Origin: Coriobacteriia bacterium
GTDB lineage: Bacteria > Actinomycetota > Coriobacteriia > Anaerosomatales > JAAXUF01
Direction: 5' to 3'
DNA: 59,255 nucleotides
Assembly: GCA_031292615.1 (NCBI GenBank)
Contig: JARLGT010000013.1
Location: forward strand, 1-59,255
A model generated the notes under the pieces. It was not told the origin of the DNA. It was given only the letters and a program-made list of their open reading frames with translations, and did not search any database. Below are positions 45,893 to 54,510 of this stretch, piece after piece. Numbering within the stretch: the first letter of the stretch is position 1; every line of letters starts with the position of its first letter. The translations under genes were made by a program, and so were the position numbers.

Positions 45893-46276
45893 ATGGCACA
45901 CCCTACCGATCGTTCGTACTCCAAGGATCACGAGTGGGTGCTCGTCGACGGCGACGTCGCGACCATCGGCATCTCTGATTTCGCCCAAGACCAGCTCGGC
46001 GAGGTCGTCTACGTCGACATGCCCGCCGAGGGTGACGTACTGACCGCGGGCGACTCGTTTGGCGAGATCGAGTCGGTCAAGTCCGTCTCCGAGCTCATCG
46101 CGCCCGTCTCCGGCGAGATCATCGAGGTCAACGAATCTCTGGGTGACTCACCCGAGACCGTGAACGCCGACGCGCACGGCGCCGGCTGGATGGTCAAGGT
46201 CCGCTTCACCGACGAGAGCGAGCTCGACGCCCTGCTTTCCGGCGAGGACTACGACGCCTTCATCACCGAGGCTTAA
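45893..46276 (+). CDS. gcvH: Glycine cleavage system H protein
   Basis: 127 residues. A lipoyl-carrier protein that shuttles the aminomethyl group between the P, T and L proteins. The lipoyl lysine is Lys63 in GEIESVKSVSEL. The full-length fold from SYSKDHEWV to the C-terminal helix is present. The ATG follows AGGAGAGAA closely. gcvPA starts 5 bases after its stop. Confidence 0.96.
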   Translation: MAHPTDRSYSKDHEWVLVDGDVATIGISDFAQDQLGEVVYVDMPAEGDVLTAGDSFGEIESVKSVSELIAPVSGEIIEVNESLGDSPETVNADAHGAGWMVKVRFTDESELDALLSGEDYDAFITEA

Positions 46277-46281
46277 GCCTC

Positions 46282-47664
46282 ATGCGCTATATACCAGTCA
46301 CGTGCGAGCAGCGCGAAGCCATGCTTCGCGCTGTTGGCGTCTCTTCGGTCGACGACCTTTTCGACGTCATCCCTGAGGCGGTCCACCTTACCGAGCCGCT
46401 GGGTCTACCCGAAGCGATGGGCGAGATCGAGCTCGCGGCTCACCTGACGCAGCTTTCCACGATCAACGCGCCCGCGACCGAGCTCGTCAGCTTCCTTGGC
46501 GCCGGGACGTACGACCACTACATCCCGAGCGTTGTGAACCACGTGCTGTCCAAGCCCGAGTTCTTCACCGCCTACACGCCGTACCAGCCCGAGGTCAGCC
46601 AAGGCACGCTGCAGGCCATCTACGAGTACCAGTCGATGATCTGCGGCCTGACCGGCATGGACGTGGCCAACGCGTCAATGTACGACGGCGCGACCGCGCT
46701 CGTCGAGGCGGCGCTCATGGCCGCACGCGTCACGAAGCGCCACCGCATCGTCTGCGCGCCGACGATGCACCCCGAGTGGCAGCACGCGCTGGCCACGTAC
46801 GCCGAGGCGGGCGTTATCGAACTCTCGACGTTCGCGCCAGTCGGCAACGACGGCCTGACCGGGCTGGCCGGTGACGACGGACTCGCGTCGCTGCTTGAGG
46901 GTGGCGACGTCGCGGCGGTACTCGTCTCCTGCCCGAACTTCTTTGGCAACCTCGAGGACCTCGACGCAATCGCGCGCCTTGCTCACGACGCCGGCGCGCT
47001 GCTGGTCGTCGCGAGCAATCCGATTCTTCTCGGCATCATGGAGCCACCGAGCACGTATGGCGCCGATATCGTGGTGGGCGAAGGGCAGCCGCTCGGCAAC
47101 ACCATGTCGTATGGAGGACCGGGCCTCGGCTTCTTCTCGTGCCGCATGGCGCACATTCGCCAGATGCCGGGCCGCGTCGTGGGTCGCACCACGGACACCG
47201 ACGGCAACACCGCCTTCGTGCTGACGCTTTCCACTCGCGAGCAGCACATTCGCCGCGAGAAGGCGACCAGTAACATCTGTAGCAACCACGCGCTCAACGC
47301 GCTCGCCGCAGGGGTCTACCTCTCAGCCGTGGGGCAAGAGGGGCTCGCCGGCATCGCGCGTGCGTGTGTCGCCAAGGCGCATTACCTGCGCGAGAAGCTG
47401 CTTGCGACCGGTCGCTTCACCGCTCCGTGGGAGACGCCGTTCGGTTACGAGTTCGCGCTCGCCTACAAAGGCGACGTCGCCGAGATGCAAGACGCGATGT
47501 TGGGTGCGGGGTATCTGGCCGGCGCAAGCGTGGCAGACGTCGAGAGCGAGTGGCCCACCGGCATCGACACGACACTAGCCGACAAGCTCGTGCTCTTCGC
47601 CGTGACAGAGAAGCGCACACGTGAAGAACTCGACGCGTTCTCCGAGGAGGTGGCGTCCCTGTGA
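46282..47664 (+). CDS. gcvPA: Glycine dehydrogenase (decarboxylating) subunit 1
   Basis: 460 residues, the N-terminal half-protein of the two-subunit P protein. Typical blocks are FLGAGTYDHYIPSVV, FFTAYTPYQPEVSQGTLQ, NASMYDGATALVEA and SYGGPGLGFF. It forms a heterotetramer with GcvPB that decarboxylates glycine. The start spacing from gcvH is 5 bases, and its stop overlaps the gcvPB GTG (GTGA). Confidence 0.96.
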   Translation: MRYIPVTCEQREAMLRAVGVSSVDDLFDVIPEAVHLTEPLGLPEAMGEIELAAHLTQLSTINAPATELVSFLGAGTYDHYIPSVVNHVLSKPEFFTAYTPYQPEVSQGTLQAIYEYQSMICGLTGMDVANASMYDGATALVEAALMAARVTKRHRIVCAPTMHPEWQHALATYAEAGVIELSTFAPVGNDGLTGLAGDDGLASLLEGGDVAAVLVSCPNFFGNLEDLDAIARLAHDAGALLVVASNPILLGIMEPPSTYGADIVVGEGQPLGNTMSYGGPGLGFFSCRMAHIRQMPGRVVGRTTDTDGNTAFVLTLSTREQHIRREKATSNICSNHALNALAAGVYLSAVGQEGLAGIARACVAKAHYLREKLLATGRFTAPWETPFGYEFALAYKGDVAEMQDAMLGAGYLAGASVADVESEWPTGIDTTLADKLVLFAVTEKRTREELDAFSEEVASL

Positions 47665-49160
47665 CTGAGAGTCTGGACAACACACCCGCCATCGCTCCGG
47701 TTCGCGGACCACGCTCGCTGATCTTCGAACTCGGCTCGCCAGAGTCCCGCTGCACCGAGCCGCCAGCAATCGACGTGCCGCTGGCCCCCATCGACTCGCT
47801 GCTGGGTGGTCGCGCACGCACGAGCGCGCCGACGCTGCCCAACGTCACCGAACTCGAAATCATGCGCCACTACGCGCACCTGGCGACGATGAACTTCGGA
47901 GTCGACTCGGGTATGTATCCGCTCGGCTCATGCACGATGAAGTACAACCCGCGCATCAACGAGGACGCGTGCCGACTCCCGGGCCTTGCGGGCATTCACC
48001 CGTATCAGCCCGAAGAGACGGTTCAGGGCGCTCTGGAGTTGATGGTCGGCTTGGCCGACGCTTTGGGCGAGATCTCCGGGTTGCCGGGAGTGACCCTCCA
48101 GCCCGCCGCCGGCGCCCATGGTGAACTCACGGCGCTGATGGTCTTCCGAGCAGCCCACACGGCTCGCGGCGATGCACGCAAGAAGGTCATCGTTCCGGAC
48201 ACCGCGCACGGTACCAACCCGGCATCGGTGACCATGTGCGGTTGGGAGACGGTCACCATCCCGAGCGACGAGCGCGGGTTGGTTGACGTCGAGGCGCTTC
48301 GCGCCGCACTTGACGCCGACGTTGCTGCGTTCATGCTGACCAATCCCAACACGGTCGGTCTGTTCGACCCGCAGATCCTCGAGATCACTGAGGCCGTTCA
48401 CGCTGTGGGCGCGTTTGCGTACTGCGACGGCGCCAACATGAACGCGATCCTGGGCAAGGCGCGTCCGGGCGACATGGGCTTTGACGCGCTGCACATCAAC
48501 CTGCACAAGACGTTCTCCACGCCGCACGGCGGGGGCGGCCCAGGTGCCGGTCCGGTGTGCGTGACCGCGGATCTGGCGCCGTTCCTGCCCGGACCCCTCC
48601 CCGTGGCCTTCGAGGCCGGGGGCTTCGGTTTGGGCTGGCCCGAGTACTCGATAGGCCGCATCAAAGCTGGCTACGGCAACTTCGGCGTGATGGTTCGCGC
48701 CTACGCCTACGTACGCGCTCTCGGAGGCCCGGGACTCACCGAGGTCGCCGAGCAAGCGGTGCTCTCGGCGAACTACCTCAAGTCGCGACTCGAGTGTGCG
48801 TTCGAGGTGCCGTACGGCCCTCGTTGCATGCACGAGTTCGTCATGTCCGGCGAGCGCCAAAAGAACGAGCACGGCGTGCGTACGCTCGACATGGCGAAGC
48901 GCCTGCTCGACTACGGCTTCCATCCGCCGACGGTCTACTTCCCGATGCTCGTCCACGAAGCGATGATGATCGAGCCGACCGAGACCGAGCCCCTGTCCGC
49001 TCTCGACGCGTTCGCCGACGCGATGCTCGCCATCGCCGAGGAGGCAGCAAGCGACCCCGAGCTGGTGAAGGGTGCGCCCTACACCACGCCCGTCCGCCGA
49101 CTCGACGAGGCCGGTGCCGCTCGAAACCCTAACCTTCGTTGGACGTCAGCGGGGGAGTGA
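47661..49160 (+). CDS. gcvPB: Glycine dehydrogenase (decarboxylating) subunit 2
   Basis: 499 residues, the PLP-binding half of the P protein. The PLP lysine lies in LHINLHKTFSTPHGGGGPG, with SCTMKYNPRINE and AAGAHGELT before it. It forms the active decarboxylase with GcvPA, passing the aminomethyl group to lipoyl-GcvH. The GTG start overlaps the gcvPA stop. Split gcvP is usual in Firmicutes and some deep actinobacterial groups. Confidence 0.96.
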   Translation: MTESLDNTPAIAPVRGPRSLIFELGSPESRCTEPPAIDVPLAPIDSLLGGRARTSAPTLPNVTELEIMRHYAHLATMNFGVDSGMYPLGSCTMKYNPRINEDACRLPGLAGIHPYQPEETVQGALELMVGLADALGEISGLPGVTLQPAAGAHGELTALMVFRAAHTARGDARKKVIVPDTAHGTNPASVTMCGWETVTIPSDERGLVDVEALRAALDADVAAFMLTNPNTVGLFDPQILEITEAVHAVGAFAYCDGANMNAILGKARPGDMGFDALHINLHKTFSTPHGGGGPGAGPVCVTADLAPFLPGPLPVAFEAGGFGLGWPEYSIGRIKAGYGNFGVMVRAYAYVRALGGPGLTEVAEQAVLSANYLKSRLECAFEVPYGPRCMHEFVMSGERQKNEHGVRTLDMAKRLLDYGFHPPTVYFPMLVHEAMMIEPTETEPLSALDAFADAMLAIAEEAASDPELVKGAPYTTPVRRLDEAGAARNPNLRWTSAGE

Positions 49161-49170
49161 CACCAAGACA

Positions 49171-49980
49171 GTGAGCGCCGTATGGCGACTTGTCATCGAC
49201 GACGGCCCGGCCGAGGGTGCCTGGAACATGGCTCTCGACCGGGCCGTTCAGCTTGCCCGCCAAGCCGGCGACGTGCCTCCGACTCTGCGGCTTTACCGCT
49301 GGGCTCGACCGACCGTCACACTGGGGCGCTTCCAAGACGCGGCGGGAGTGGACGGCGGGCTTTGCGCGCGTGAGGGCATCGATGTCGTGCGCCGCTACAC
49401 GGGTGGTCGGGGCGTGCTGCACGACGACGAGCTGACCTACTCGATCGTCGTCGGCGTCGACGACGGTGTTCCGCGTGGAACGGCCGCCTCGTACCGCATG
49501 CTGTGCTCGGCACTTGCCGAGACGTATCGGCTGCTAGGCGTCGACGCCGCGCTGACGGCCCGACCGCGAGGCGATGGCTCCTCGGCGGCGTGCTACCTGC
49601 ATGCGACACCGGCCGACCTCTCGCTCGGACTCGCGAAGCTCTCCGGATCGGCGCAGGTGTGGACCGCCGACACGGTGCTGCAACACGGTTCGTTCGCTCG
49701 ATCGCGCGACGTCGCGCGCGAGGCGGCCGTGTTCCGCCTGTCGACACAGGCAGCACGACGCCTCGCCGCCGAGACCACCACGCTCGCCGACACGCTGGGC
49801 GAAGCGCCGTCGCTCGAGCGCATCATAGATGCTGCAGTGGCGGGTGTGCAGGCGGCCCTGGGCGTTCGACTCGAGCGAGGGCCTCTCACCGCCGAGGAGC
49901 TCGAACTTGCCGCAGGGTTGCTCGGCGAGACGTCGGCGGATGTGGTGCCTGCTCGGTCGCTTGTCAGAGGCTCAATGTAG
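49171..49980 (+). CDS. lipM: Octanoyl/lipoyl transferase of the LipM/LplA family
   Basis: 269 residues. The biotin/lipoate ligase fold is shown by LGRFQDAAGVD, RRYTGGRGVLHDDELTYS and the acyl-adenylate or substrate lysine in LAKLSGSAQ, then TVLQHGSF. A cysteine in SSAACYLHATPADLS matches the catalytic cysteine position of LipM, which supports octanoyl transfer from ACP to GcvH rather than free lipoate ligation. Position directly after gcvPB (10 bases) supports GcvH as its target. The GTG at 49171 has GGGGGAG about 14 bases upstream. Confidence 0.85.
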   Translation: MSAVWRLVIDDGPAEGAWNMALDRAVQLARQAGDVPPTLRLYRWARPTVTLGRFQDAAGVDGGLCAREGIDVVRRYTGGRGVLHDDELTYSIVVGVDDGVPRGTAASYRMLCSALAETYRLLGVDAALTARPRGDGSSAACYLHATPADLSLGLAKLSGSAQVWTADTVLQHGSFARSRDVAREAAVFRLSTQAARRLAAETTTLADTLGEAPSLERIIDAAVAGVQAALGVRLERGPLTAEELELAAGLLGETSADVVPARSLVRGSM

Positions 49981-50060
49981 AGTTTACGTAGAGGCGGACG
50001 TTCGGCGCCGTCGATACGCTACAATCCAGCTTGAAGGACCCACTGAGGGGAGTACGTGCG

Positions 50061-50378
50061 ATGACGCAGCAAGATAACAACGACGAAGCCCTGCTCGACT
50101 TGGGCAACAAGTCCGACGACGAGATTCGCGAGTTGCTCGATGGGCTGTACAACGAAGAGCAGCACGTCTCATATCGCCGGCGCGTGCTGCACGGCAAGAT
50201 CGACATCCTTCGCTCCGAGCTGGTGCGTCGTCTCAAGGCCGATCGCGAGGCCGGCAGGGACGTCATCACCGGTGCCGATGTCGACCGACTCATCGACATC
50301 CTCGCCACCGATCTCCGGGGGGCATCGCGTTTCGACGTGACGACGCCTCTTGACGACGAGGACCTCGGCGACGACTAG
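50061..50378 (+). CDS. rsiG: RsiG-family (AmfC-like) protein, candidate c-di-GMP-binding anti-sigma factor
   Basis: 105 residues, a predicted helical hairpin. The core segment VSYRRRVLHGKIDILRSELVRR is typical of the RsiG/AmfC family. The known c-di-GMP motif E-x3-S-x2-R-x3-Q-x3-D is present once with correct spacing as E33, S37, R40, H44, D48, the Gln being His. In Streptomyces RsiG needs c-di-GMP to bind sigma-WhiG; single-motif homologues work as homodimers. No sigma factor gene is in the window. The ATG has GAGGGGAG upstream. The function is inferred from the family and fits the c-di-GMP-rich context. Confidence 0.75.
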   Translation: MTQQDNNDEALLDLGNKSDDEIRELLDGLYNEEQHVSYRRRVLHGKIDILRSELVRRLKADREAGRDVITGADVDRLIDILATDLRGASRFDVTTPLDDEDLGDD

Positions 50379-50422
50379 GAATCGGATCGGGCTCACTCGC
50401 CCGACCAGGTAGAGGAGGACGC

Positions 50423-50686
50423 GTGGCCAGCAGCATTAACGAGCGTATCAAACAGTTCTTCCAGGATCTCGCTGCCGACCCGGTCGAAGAGCGAGTCATC
50501 GAGTACGTAATCCGTGAGGTTCACAACGGGCGGCGCCTGATGGAAGTCATCAACGACCCGTTCGTCAAGAACCGCCTGAGCGAAGAGAAGACTCAGGCCA
50601 TCTTTGAGAACCCCGAGGTCATCGACGCAATGGAGGCCGAGATTCAGTCGGCTTTCCAGACGCCGGACATCGGTTTCCCGCACTAG
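50423..50686 (+). CDS. Conserved-looking 87-residue protein of unknown function
   Basis: 87 residues with a GTG start behind GAGGAGG. Predicted mostly helical and acidic (INERIKQFFQDLAADPVEERVIEYVIREV, split here by two helices), with no membrane segment, cysteines or known motif. The frame has the codon usage of its neighbours. It lies between rsiG and the FHA gene, in the same direction and 44 bases after rsiG, so it may belong to the same regulatory unit. Confidence 0.7.
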   Translation: MASSINERIKQFFQDLAADPVEERVIEYVIREVHNGRRLMEVINDPFVKNRLSEEKTQAIFENPEVIDAMEAEIQSAFQTPDIGFPH

Positions 50687-50715
50687 ACTAGAGTTCGTCA
50701 GAGGGGAGTCAGGTC

Positions 50716-51165
50716 ATGGCACAGTGCCCGGGTTGCGGAGCCGAGGTAGGCGCCGAGAACACCGTCTGTCCTGCGTGCGGGGCTGGACTCTCCGAGCCGA
50801 CCGCGTCTTTTGAGCCGGTTGGCGTTGCGGCGTCGGATACGGTTGTCGCACCTGCCGGCGAGGGCCCGGTGCTTGTCGTGCGTAAAGGACCGCAGCCTGG
50901 CGAGCGCTTCTTCGTCGACCGCGGCAAGCTCACAATCGGTCGCGATCCCGAGAGCGACATCTTCCTCAACGACATCACCGTTTCGCGCACTCACGCCGTC
51001 GTCGAGTCCAAGGACGACGTTGTCTCCGTTGCGGACGCGGGTTCGCTCAACGGCACCTACATCAACGGTGAGCTTTGCGACAAGTCGACCGTTCTGAACA
51101 ACGGCGATGTCGTTCAGATCGGAACGTTTCAGATGCTGTTTCTCTCTGGCCCAGGAGCCCTGTGA
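50716..51165 (+). CDS. Zinc-ribbon plus FHA-domain protein (GarA-like)
   Basis: 149 residues. The N-terminal zinc ribbon has two CxxC pairs (CPGCGAEVG, CPACGAG); a linker leads to an FHA domain (about 50-149) with TIGRDPESDIFLND, VSRTHA and GSLNGTYING. FHA domains bind phosphothreonine. In mycobacteria GarA, an FHA protein, lies directly before the MerR regulator Rv1828/FtsR, and the same order is seen here. The N-terminal phospho-site of GarA is replaced by the zinc ribbon. The ATG start is 15 bases after GAGGGGAG. Confidence 0.88.
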   Translation: MAQCPGCGAEVGAENTVCPACGAGLSEPTASFEPVGVAASDTVVAPAGEGPVLVVRKGPQPGERFFVDRGKLTIGRDPESDIFLNDITVSRTHAVVESKDDVVSVADAGSLNGTYINGELCDKSTVLNNGDVVQIGTFQMLFLSGPGAL

Positions 51166-51872
51166 TGTCGTCGCGCGACTATCTGACCATCGGTGAGATC
51201 GTGCAGCGCCTGCAAGGCGCCTACCCCGATCTGTCAATTTCAAAGGTGCGCTTCCTGGAAGAAGAGGGCCTCGTGGCTCCGGAGCGCACTGCCGGCGGCT
51301 ACCGCAAGTTCTCTCAGGCCGATGTCGCCCGCGTGGAGATGATCCTGCGGCTCCAAAAGGAGCACTTCCTACCTCTGGCCGTGATTCGCGAGAAGCTTGC
51401 CGATTTCGATCGTGGCAAGATTCCCGCCGAGCTGCAGCGAGGCGCGGTAGGCATGACCGAGCCGCTGCCGCTGACGGCTGAAGACGAGGGCCCGCTCCTG
51501 CTCGAGGAGGCACAGACAGCGCTGGGTATCCCGTCCTCGTTCATCCGTGAGCTTTCGGAGTTTGGTCTCGTCACCATCGAGAAGACCGACAACAGCGATT
51601 CGATCGAGCGTGCAGACGTGCAGATCGTTCACGCCGCCTGGGACTTGCGCAAGTACGGCGTCGAGCCGCGTCACCTGCGCATGTACGAGAACTTCTCGGA
51701 CCGCGAAGCCGCCCTCTTCTCGCAGATCCTGATGCCGGCGTTTCGGCACCGGACGCCGGAGAGCAAGACCAAGCTCGCCGAGACGCTTCACGATCTGGGC
51801 AATCTGACTGACGACCTGAAGGGCCGGTTGCTGCGCAGAGCGTTGGCGCGAGCGTTTGCGGATCTCGGCTGA
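51165..51872 (+). CDS. ftsR: MerR-family regulator, FtsR-like
   Basis: 235 residues. The N-terminal MerR winged helix contains YLTIGEIVQRLQ, ISKVRFLEEEGLVAPERTAGGYRKF and VEMILRLQKEHFLPLAVIREKL. A C-terminal domain of about 130 residues contains a second MerR-like segment (GPLLLEEAQTAL). This matches the actinobacterial FtsR/Rv1828 group, which activates ftsZ in corynebacteria. Its start overlaps the FHA gene stop (TGATG) with AGGAG upstream, so the two are coupled. The target genes here are unknown. Confidence 0.85.
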   Translation: MSSRDYLTIGEIVQRLQGAYPDLSISKVRFLEEEGLVAPERTAGGYRKFSQADVARVEMILRLQKEHFLPLAVIREKLADFDRGKIPAELQRGAVGMTEPLPLTAEDEGPLLLEEAQTALGIPSSFIRELSEFGLVTIEKTDNSDSIERADVQIVHAAWDLRKYGVEPRHLRMYENFSDREAALFSQILMPAFRHRTPESKTKLAETLHDLGNLTDDLKGRLLRRALARAFADLG

Positions 51873-51875
51873 TCG

Positions 51876-52322
51876 ATGACGGCCGCTCCAGACACGCCCG
51901 CAACGCCTCAGCTCCCGCAGCCGCTCAACCACCCTCCGCTCGACGAGATCAACTTCGCGCACGCCAGCGAGCGAGTTGCCGCTGAGATTCTCGACTTCTA
52001 CCGCATCAACTGGCTCTACGAGCCCAAGACGTTCCCCTTGGAGTGGGACGGCAAAGGCAACGTGATCGTCTCGTTCAGCCCAGACTTCTACCTCGTCGAT
52101 TTCGACCTCTACATCGAACTGACCACGATGAGCCAGAAGCTCGTCACCAAGAAGAATCGCAAGGTCAGACGGCTCAAAGAGCTGTATCCCGACGTCAACA
52201 TCCGCATCTTTTACCAGAAGGACTTCCGGGCCCTTCTGGCTCGGTTCGGCATGGCCACGACGCCCGTCGCGCACGCCAACGGCGGCGGAGTGCTACCCGC
52301 CGAAACCAACAAGCAGGAGTAG
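51876..52322 (+). CDS. PD-(D/E)XK nuclease-like small protein
   Basis: 148 residues. After a disordered Pro-rich start, the core shows INWLYEPKTFPLEW, VIVSFSPDFYLVDFDLYIEL and then KLVTKKNRKVRRLKELYPDVNI. The SPDF...IEL arrangement recalls the D...ExK core of small PD-(D/E)XK nucleases, although the expected lysine right after the Glu is not at the usual position (IELT). It lies between the ftsR-like gene and hpt, with gaps of 3 and 7 bases. Function is uncertain. Confidence 0.6.
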   Translation: MTAAPDTPATPQLPQPLNHPPLDEINFAHASERVAAEILDFYRINWLYEPKTFPLEWDGKGNVIVSFSPDFYLVDFDLYIELTTMSQKLVTKKNRKVRRLKELYPDVNIRIFYQKDFRALLARFGMATTPVAHANGGGVLPAETNKQE

Positions 52323-52329
52323 AGCGCCC

Positions 52330-52875
52330 GTGGACACGCCCCTCCCCCAGATCTGCGACGGTATCGTTATCGACCAGGCCGCCATCCAGCGGCGTGTTGC
52401 CGAATTGGGTGTGCAGATCGCCGAGGAGTTCGCAGGGCAGGACCTTCGGCTCGTCACCGTGCTCAAGGGTGGCCTGTTCTTCTTGGCCGACCTGTGCCGA
52501 GCATGCGAGACGCAGCTCGCCATCGACTTCCTGGCCGTCTCGCAGTACTCGGCAGGGGTGGGGGGCATGGTGCGCGTCACCAAGGACCTCTCGGATGACA
52601 TCGCCGGGGCAAGCGTCGTGCTCGTGGAGGACGTTGTCGACACAGGTCTGACCGTCAACTACGTTTACTCGCTGCTCAAGGCGCACGGTCCGGCTCGGCT
52701 GGAGGTGTGCACGCTGCTCGATAAGCCGTCGCGACGCATCGCGGACGTGCCTATCACCTACACCGGCTTCACGCTGCCCGACCGCTTCGTCGTCGGCTAC
52801 GGACTCGACGTGAGAGGGCGCTACCGCAACCTGCCCTACGTGGCGTCGGTCAAAGAGGAAGCGATTTTCTCGTGA
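52330..52875 (+). CDS. hpt: Hypoxanthine phosphoribosyltransferase
   Basis: 181 residues. The PRPP-binding loop is VVLVEDVVDTGLTVNY. FDF/LAVSQYSAG is the active-site loop region, and VCTLLDKPSRR followed by RFVVGYGLD is typical of Hpt. It salvages hypoxanthine and guanine to IMP and GMP. The GTG start is 7 bases after the previous stop, and its own stop overlaps the next GTG (GTGA). Confidence 0.95.
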   Translation: MDTPLPQICDGIVIDQAAIQRRVAELGVQIAEEFAGQDLRLVTVLKGGLFFLADLCRACETQLAIDFLAVSQYSAGVGGMVRVTKDLSDDIAGASVVLVEDVVDTGLTVNYVYSLLKAHGPARLEVCTLLDKPSRRIADVPITYTGFTLPDRFVVGYGLDVRGRYRNLPYVASVKEEAIFS

Positions 52876-53867
52876 TTCGGCGCGTCGCCTGGGCAGTTGG
52901 GCTCGTGGCGGCGGTCAATGCCGTTGGCACGCTCGGCTACATGCTGATCGAGCGCTGGAACGCCTTCGACGCGTTCTACATGACCGTGATCACGGTGGGC
53001 ACCGTCGGCTTTGGTGAAGTGCACCCCCTTGACGCGGCGGGTCGCGTCTTCACGATCTTCATCATCTTCGCGGGCGTCGGCTCGCTCGCCTTCGCGATCG
53101 GGCAGTTCATCGAGTTTTTGCTCGAAGGGCATCTGACCAACATCCTGGAGGTCCGTCGCATGGAAAAGCGCTTGTCCGAGCTGACAGGTCACACGATCGT
53201 GGCGGGTCTGGGCCGAGTCGGCAGCGTGGCGGCCCGTGCGCTGGCCGACGACGGTGCCCCGTTCGTCGTGGTCGACTCGGGCGCCGAGGCGGCTCAGATT
53301 GCCGAGGAAGCAGGTTGGATCGCGGTGCATGGCGACGCGACCGAGGAGGACGTGCTCATTCGGGCCGGAGTACAGCGAGCCAGCTCCGTCATCACCGCGC
53401 TGTCAGGCGACGCCGAGAACCTGTTCGTAACGATGAGCGCCCGGTCGTTGAATCCCGGGGCCTTTATCGTCGCGCGCTCGGCACACGAGACGACCGAGGC
53501 CAAACTCATGAAGGCCGGCGCCAACCGCGTCATCACGCCCAACGTCATCGGCGGCAGGCGCATGGCCTCGATGGTGCTGCACCCCACCGTGGCAGACTAC
53601 CTCGAGCTGGTCAGCGGCTCGTCGGGCGTCGGCTTCCGGCTGCAAGAGGTCGAGCTGGCCGCCGCGTCGCGCTACGCGGGCCAGTCGCTTGCCGAGGCAC
53701 GCATCCGCGAGAGCACCGGCGCTCAAGTCGTGGCGATCCTGAACCCCGATGGGACGGTCGACGCCAACCCGACGGCAGCCACCCTGCTGTCGCCAGGTCA
53801 GCGACTCGTCGTGCTTGGCTCGGCAGATCAAGTGGCCGTGCTTACTGAGCAGGCATGCAAGCTGTAG
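52872..53867 (+). CDS. Potassium channel with RCK/TrkA domains
   Basis: 331 residues. Two membrane helices (about 6-25 and 59-85) flank a pore loop with selectivity filter TVGTVGFGE, a variant of TVGYGD. An RCK_N (TrkA-N) domain follows with VAGLGRVGSVAARAL and a TrkA-C domain ends the protein. It should form a ligand-gated K+ channel in the membrane. The GTG start overlaps the hpt stop. Confidence 0.92.
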   Translation: MIRRVAWAVGLVAAVNAVGTLGYMLIERWNAFDAFYMTVITVGTVGFGEVHPLDAAGRVFTIFIIFAGVGSLAFAIGQFIEFLLEGHLTNILEVRRMEKRLSELTGHTIVAGLGRVGSVAARALADDGAPFVVVDSGAEAAQIAEEAGWIAVHGDATEEDVLIRAGVQRASSVITALSGDAENLFVTMSARSLNPGAFIVARSAHETTEAKLMKAGANRVITPNVIGGRRMASMVLHPTVADYLELVSGSSGVGFRLQEVELAAASRYAGQSLAEARIRESTGAQVVAILNPDGTVDANPTAATLLSPGQRLVVLGSADQVAVLTEQACKL

Positions 53868-53928
53868 AAAGGCACGCCCTTTCGCGGTAACCTAGGCGCG
53901 CTGAAAGGCGCCCCCAAAAGGAGGAACT

Positions 53929-54447
53929 GTGGACTTCGAGAGCTACATCCGGGACATCCCCGACTGGCCCAAAGAGGGCATCATGTTCAAGGACATCACG
54001 CCGCTGCTGGCTGATCCCGATGCATTCAAGGCCACCATCGACACGCTGGCCGACGCGTATGCAGAGGCCGGCGTCACCAAGGTGATGGGTGCCGAGGCCC
54101 GTGGCTTCATCTTCGGCGGTGCGCTTGCATATCGTTTGGGCGCCGGCTTCGTCCCGGCTCGCAAGCCGGGCAAGCTGCCGTGGACCACGACTTCGGTCTC
54201 CTACGAGCTGGAGTACGGCACGGACACGCTTGAGGTCCACTCCGACGCATTCGGTCCCGACGACGTCGTGCTGATCGTCGACGACGTCTTGGCTACCGGG
54301 GGTACCGCCGGAGCGAAGGCCGAGCTCGTCAACGCCACCGGCGCTAAGGTGGCTGGGTTCGCGTTCCTCATCGAGTTGGACTTCTTTAACGGCCGCAAGA
54401 AGCTCCCCGAGGGCTCGCGAATCGTCACGCTGATTCACGTCGCCTAG
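53929..54447 (+). CDS. apt: Adenine phosphoribosyltransferase
   Basis: 172 residues. The family start YIRDIPDWPKEGIMFKD, the GAEARGFIFG and RKPGKLPW adenine-site blocks, and the PRPP loop VLIVDDVLATGGTA are all present. It salvages adenine to AMP. The GTG start follows a perfect AAGGAGG. A long palindrome directly after the gene is the likely terminator. Confidence 0.96.
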   Translation: MDFESYIRDIPDWPKEGIMFKDITPLLADPDAFKATIDTLADAYAEAGVTKVMGAEARGFIFGGALAYRLGAGFVPARKPGKLPWTTTSVSYELEYGTDTLEVHSDAFGPDDVVLIVDDVLATGGTAGAKAELVNATGAKVAGFAFLIELDFFNGRKKLPEGSRIVTLIHVA

Positions 54448-54474
54448 GTTCGATCGCGTTCGATGTGATTACTC

Positions 54475-54510
54475 GCAGGGCACGCCGAAGACGTCTTCGG
54501 CGTGCCCTGC
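54475..54510 (+). terminator. 36-bp perfect palindrome after apt
   Basis: Eighteen bases from GCAGGGCACGCC at 54475 are followed at once by their exact reverse complement, ending GGCGTGCCCTGC at 54510, then TGTTGT. It is a very stable hairpin, likely a terminator; a bidirectional role is possible. Confidence 0.75.
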
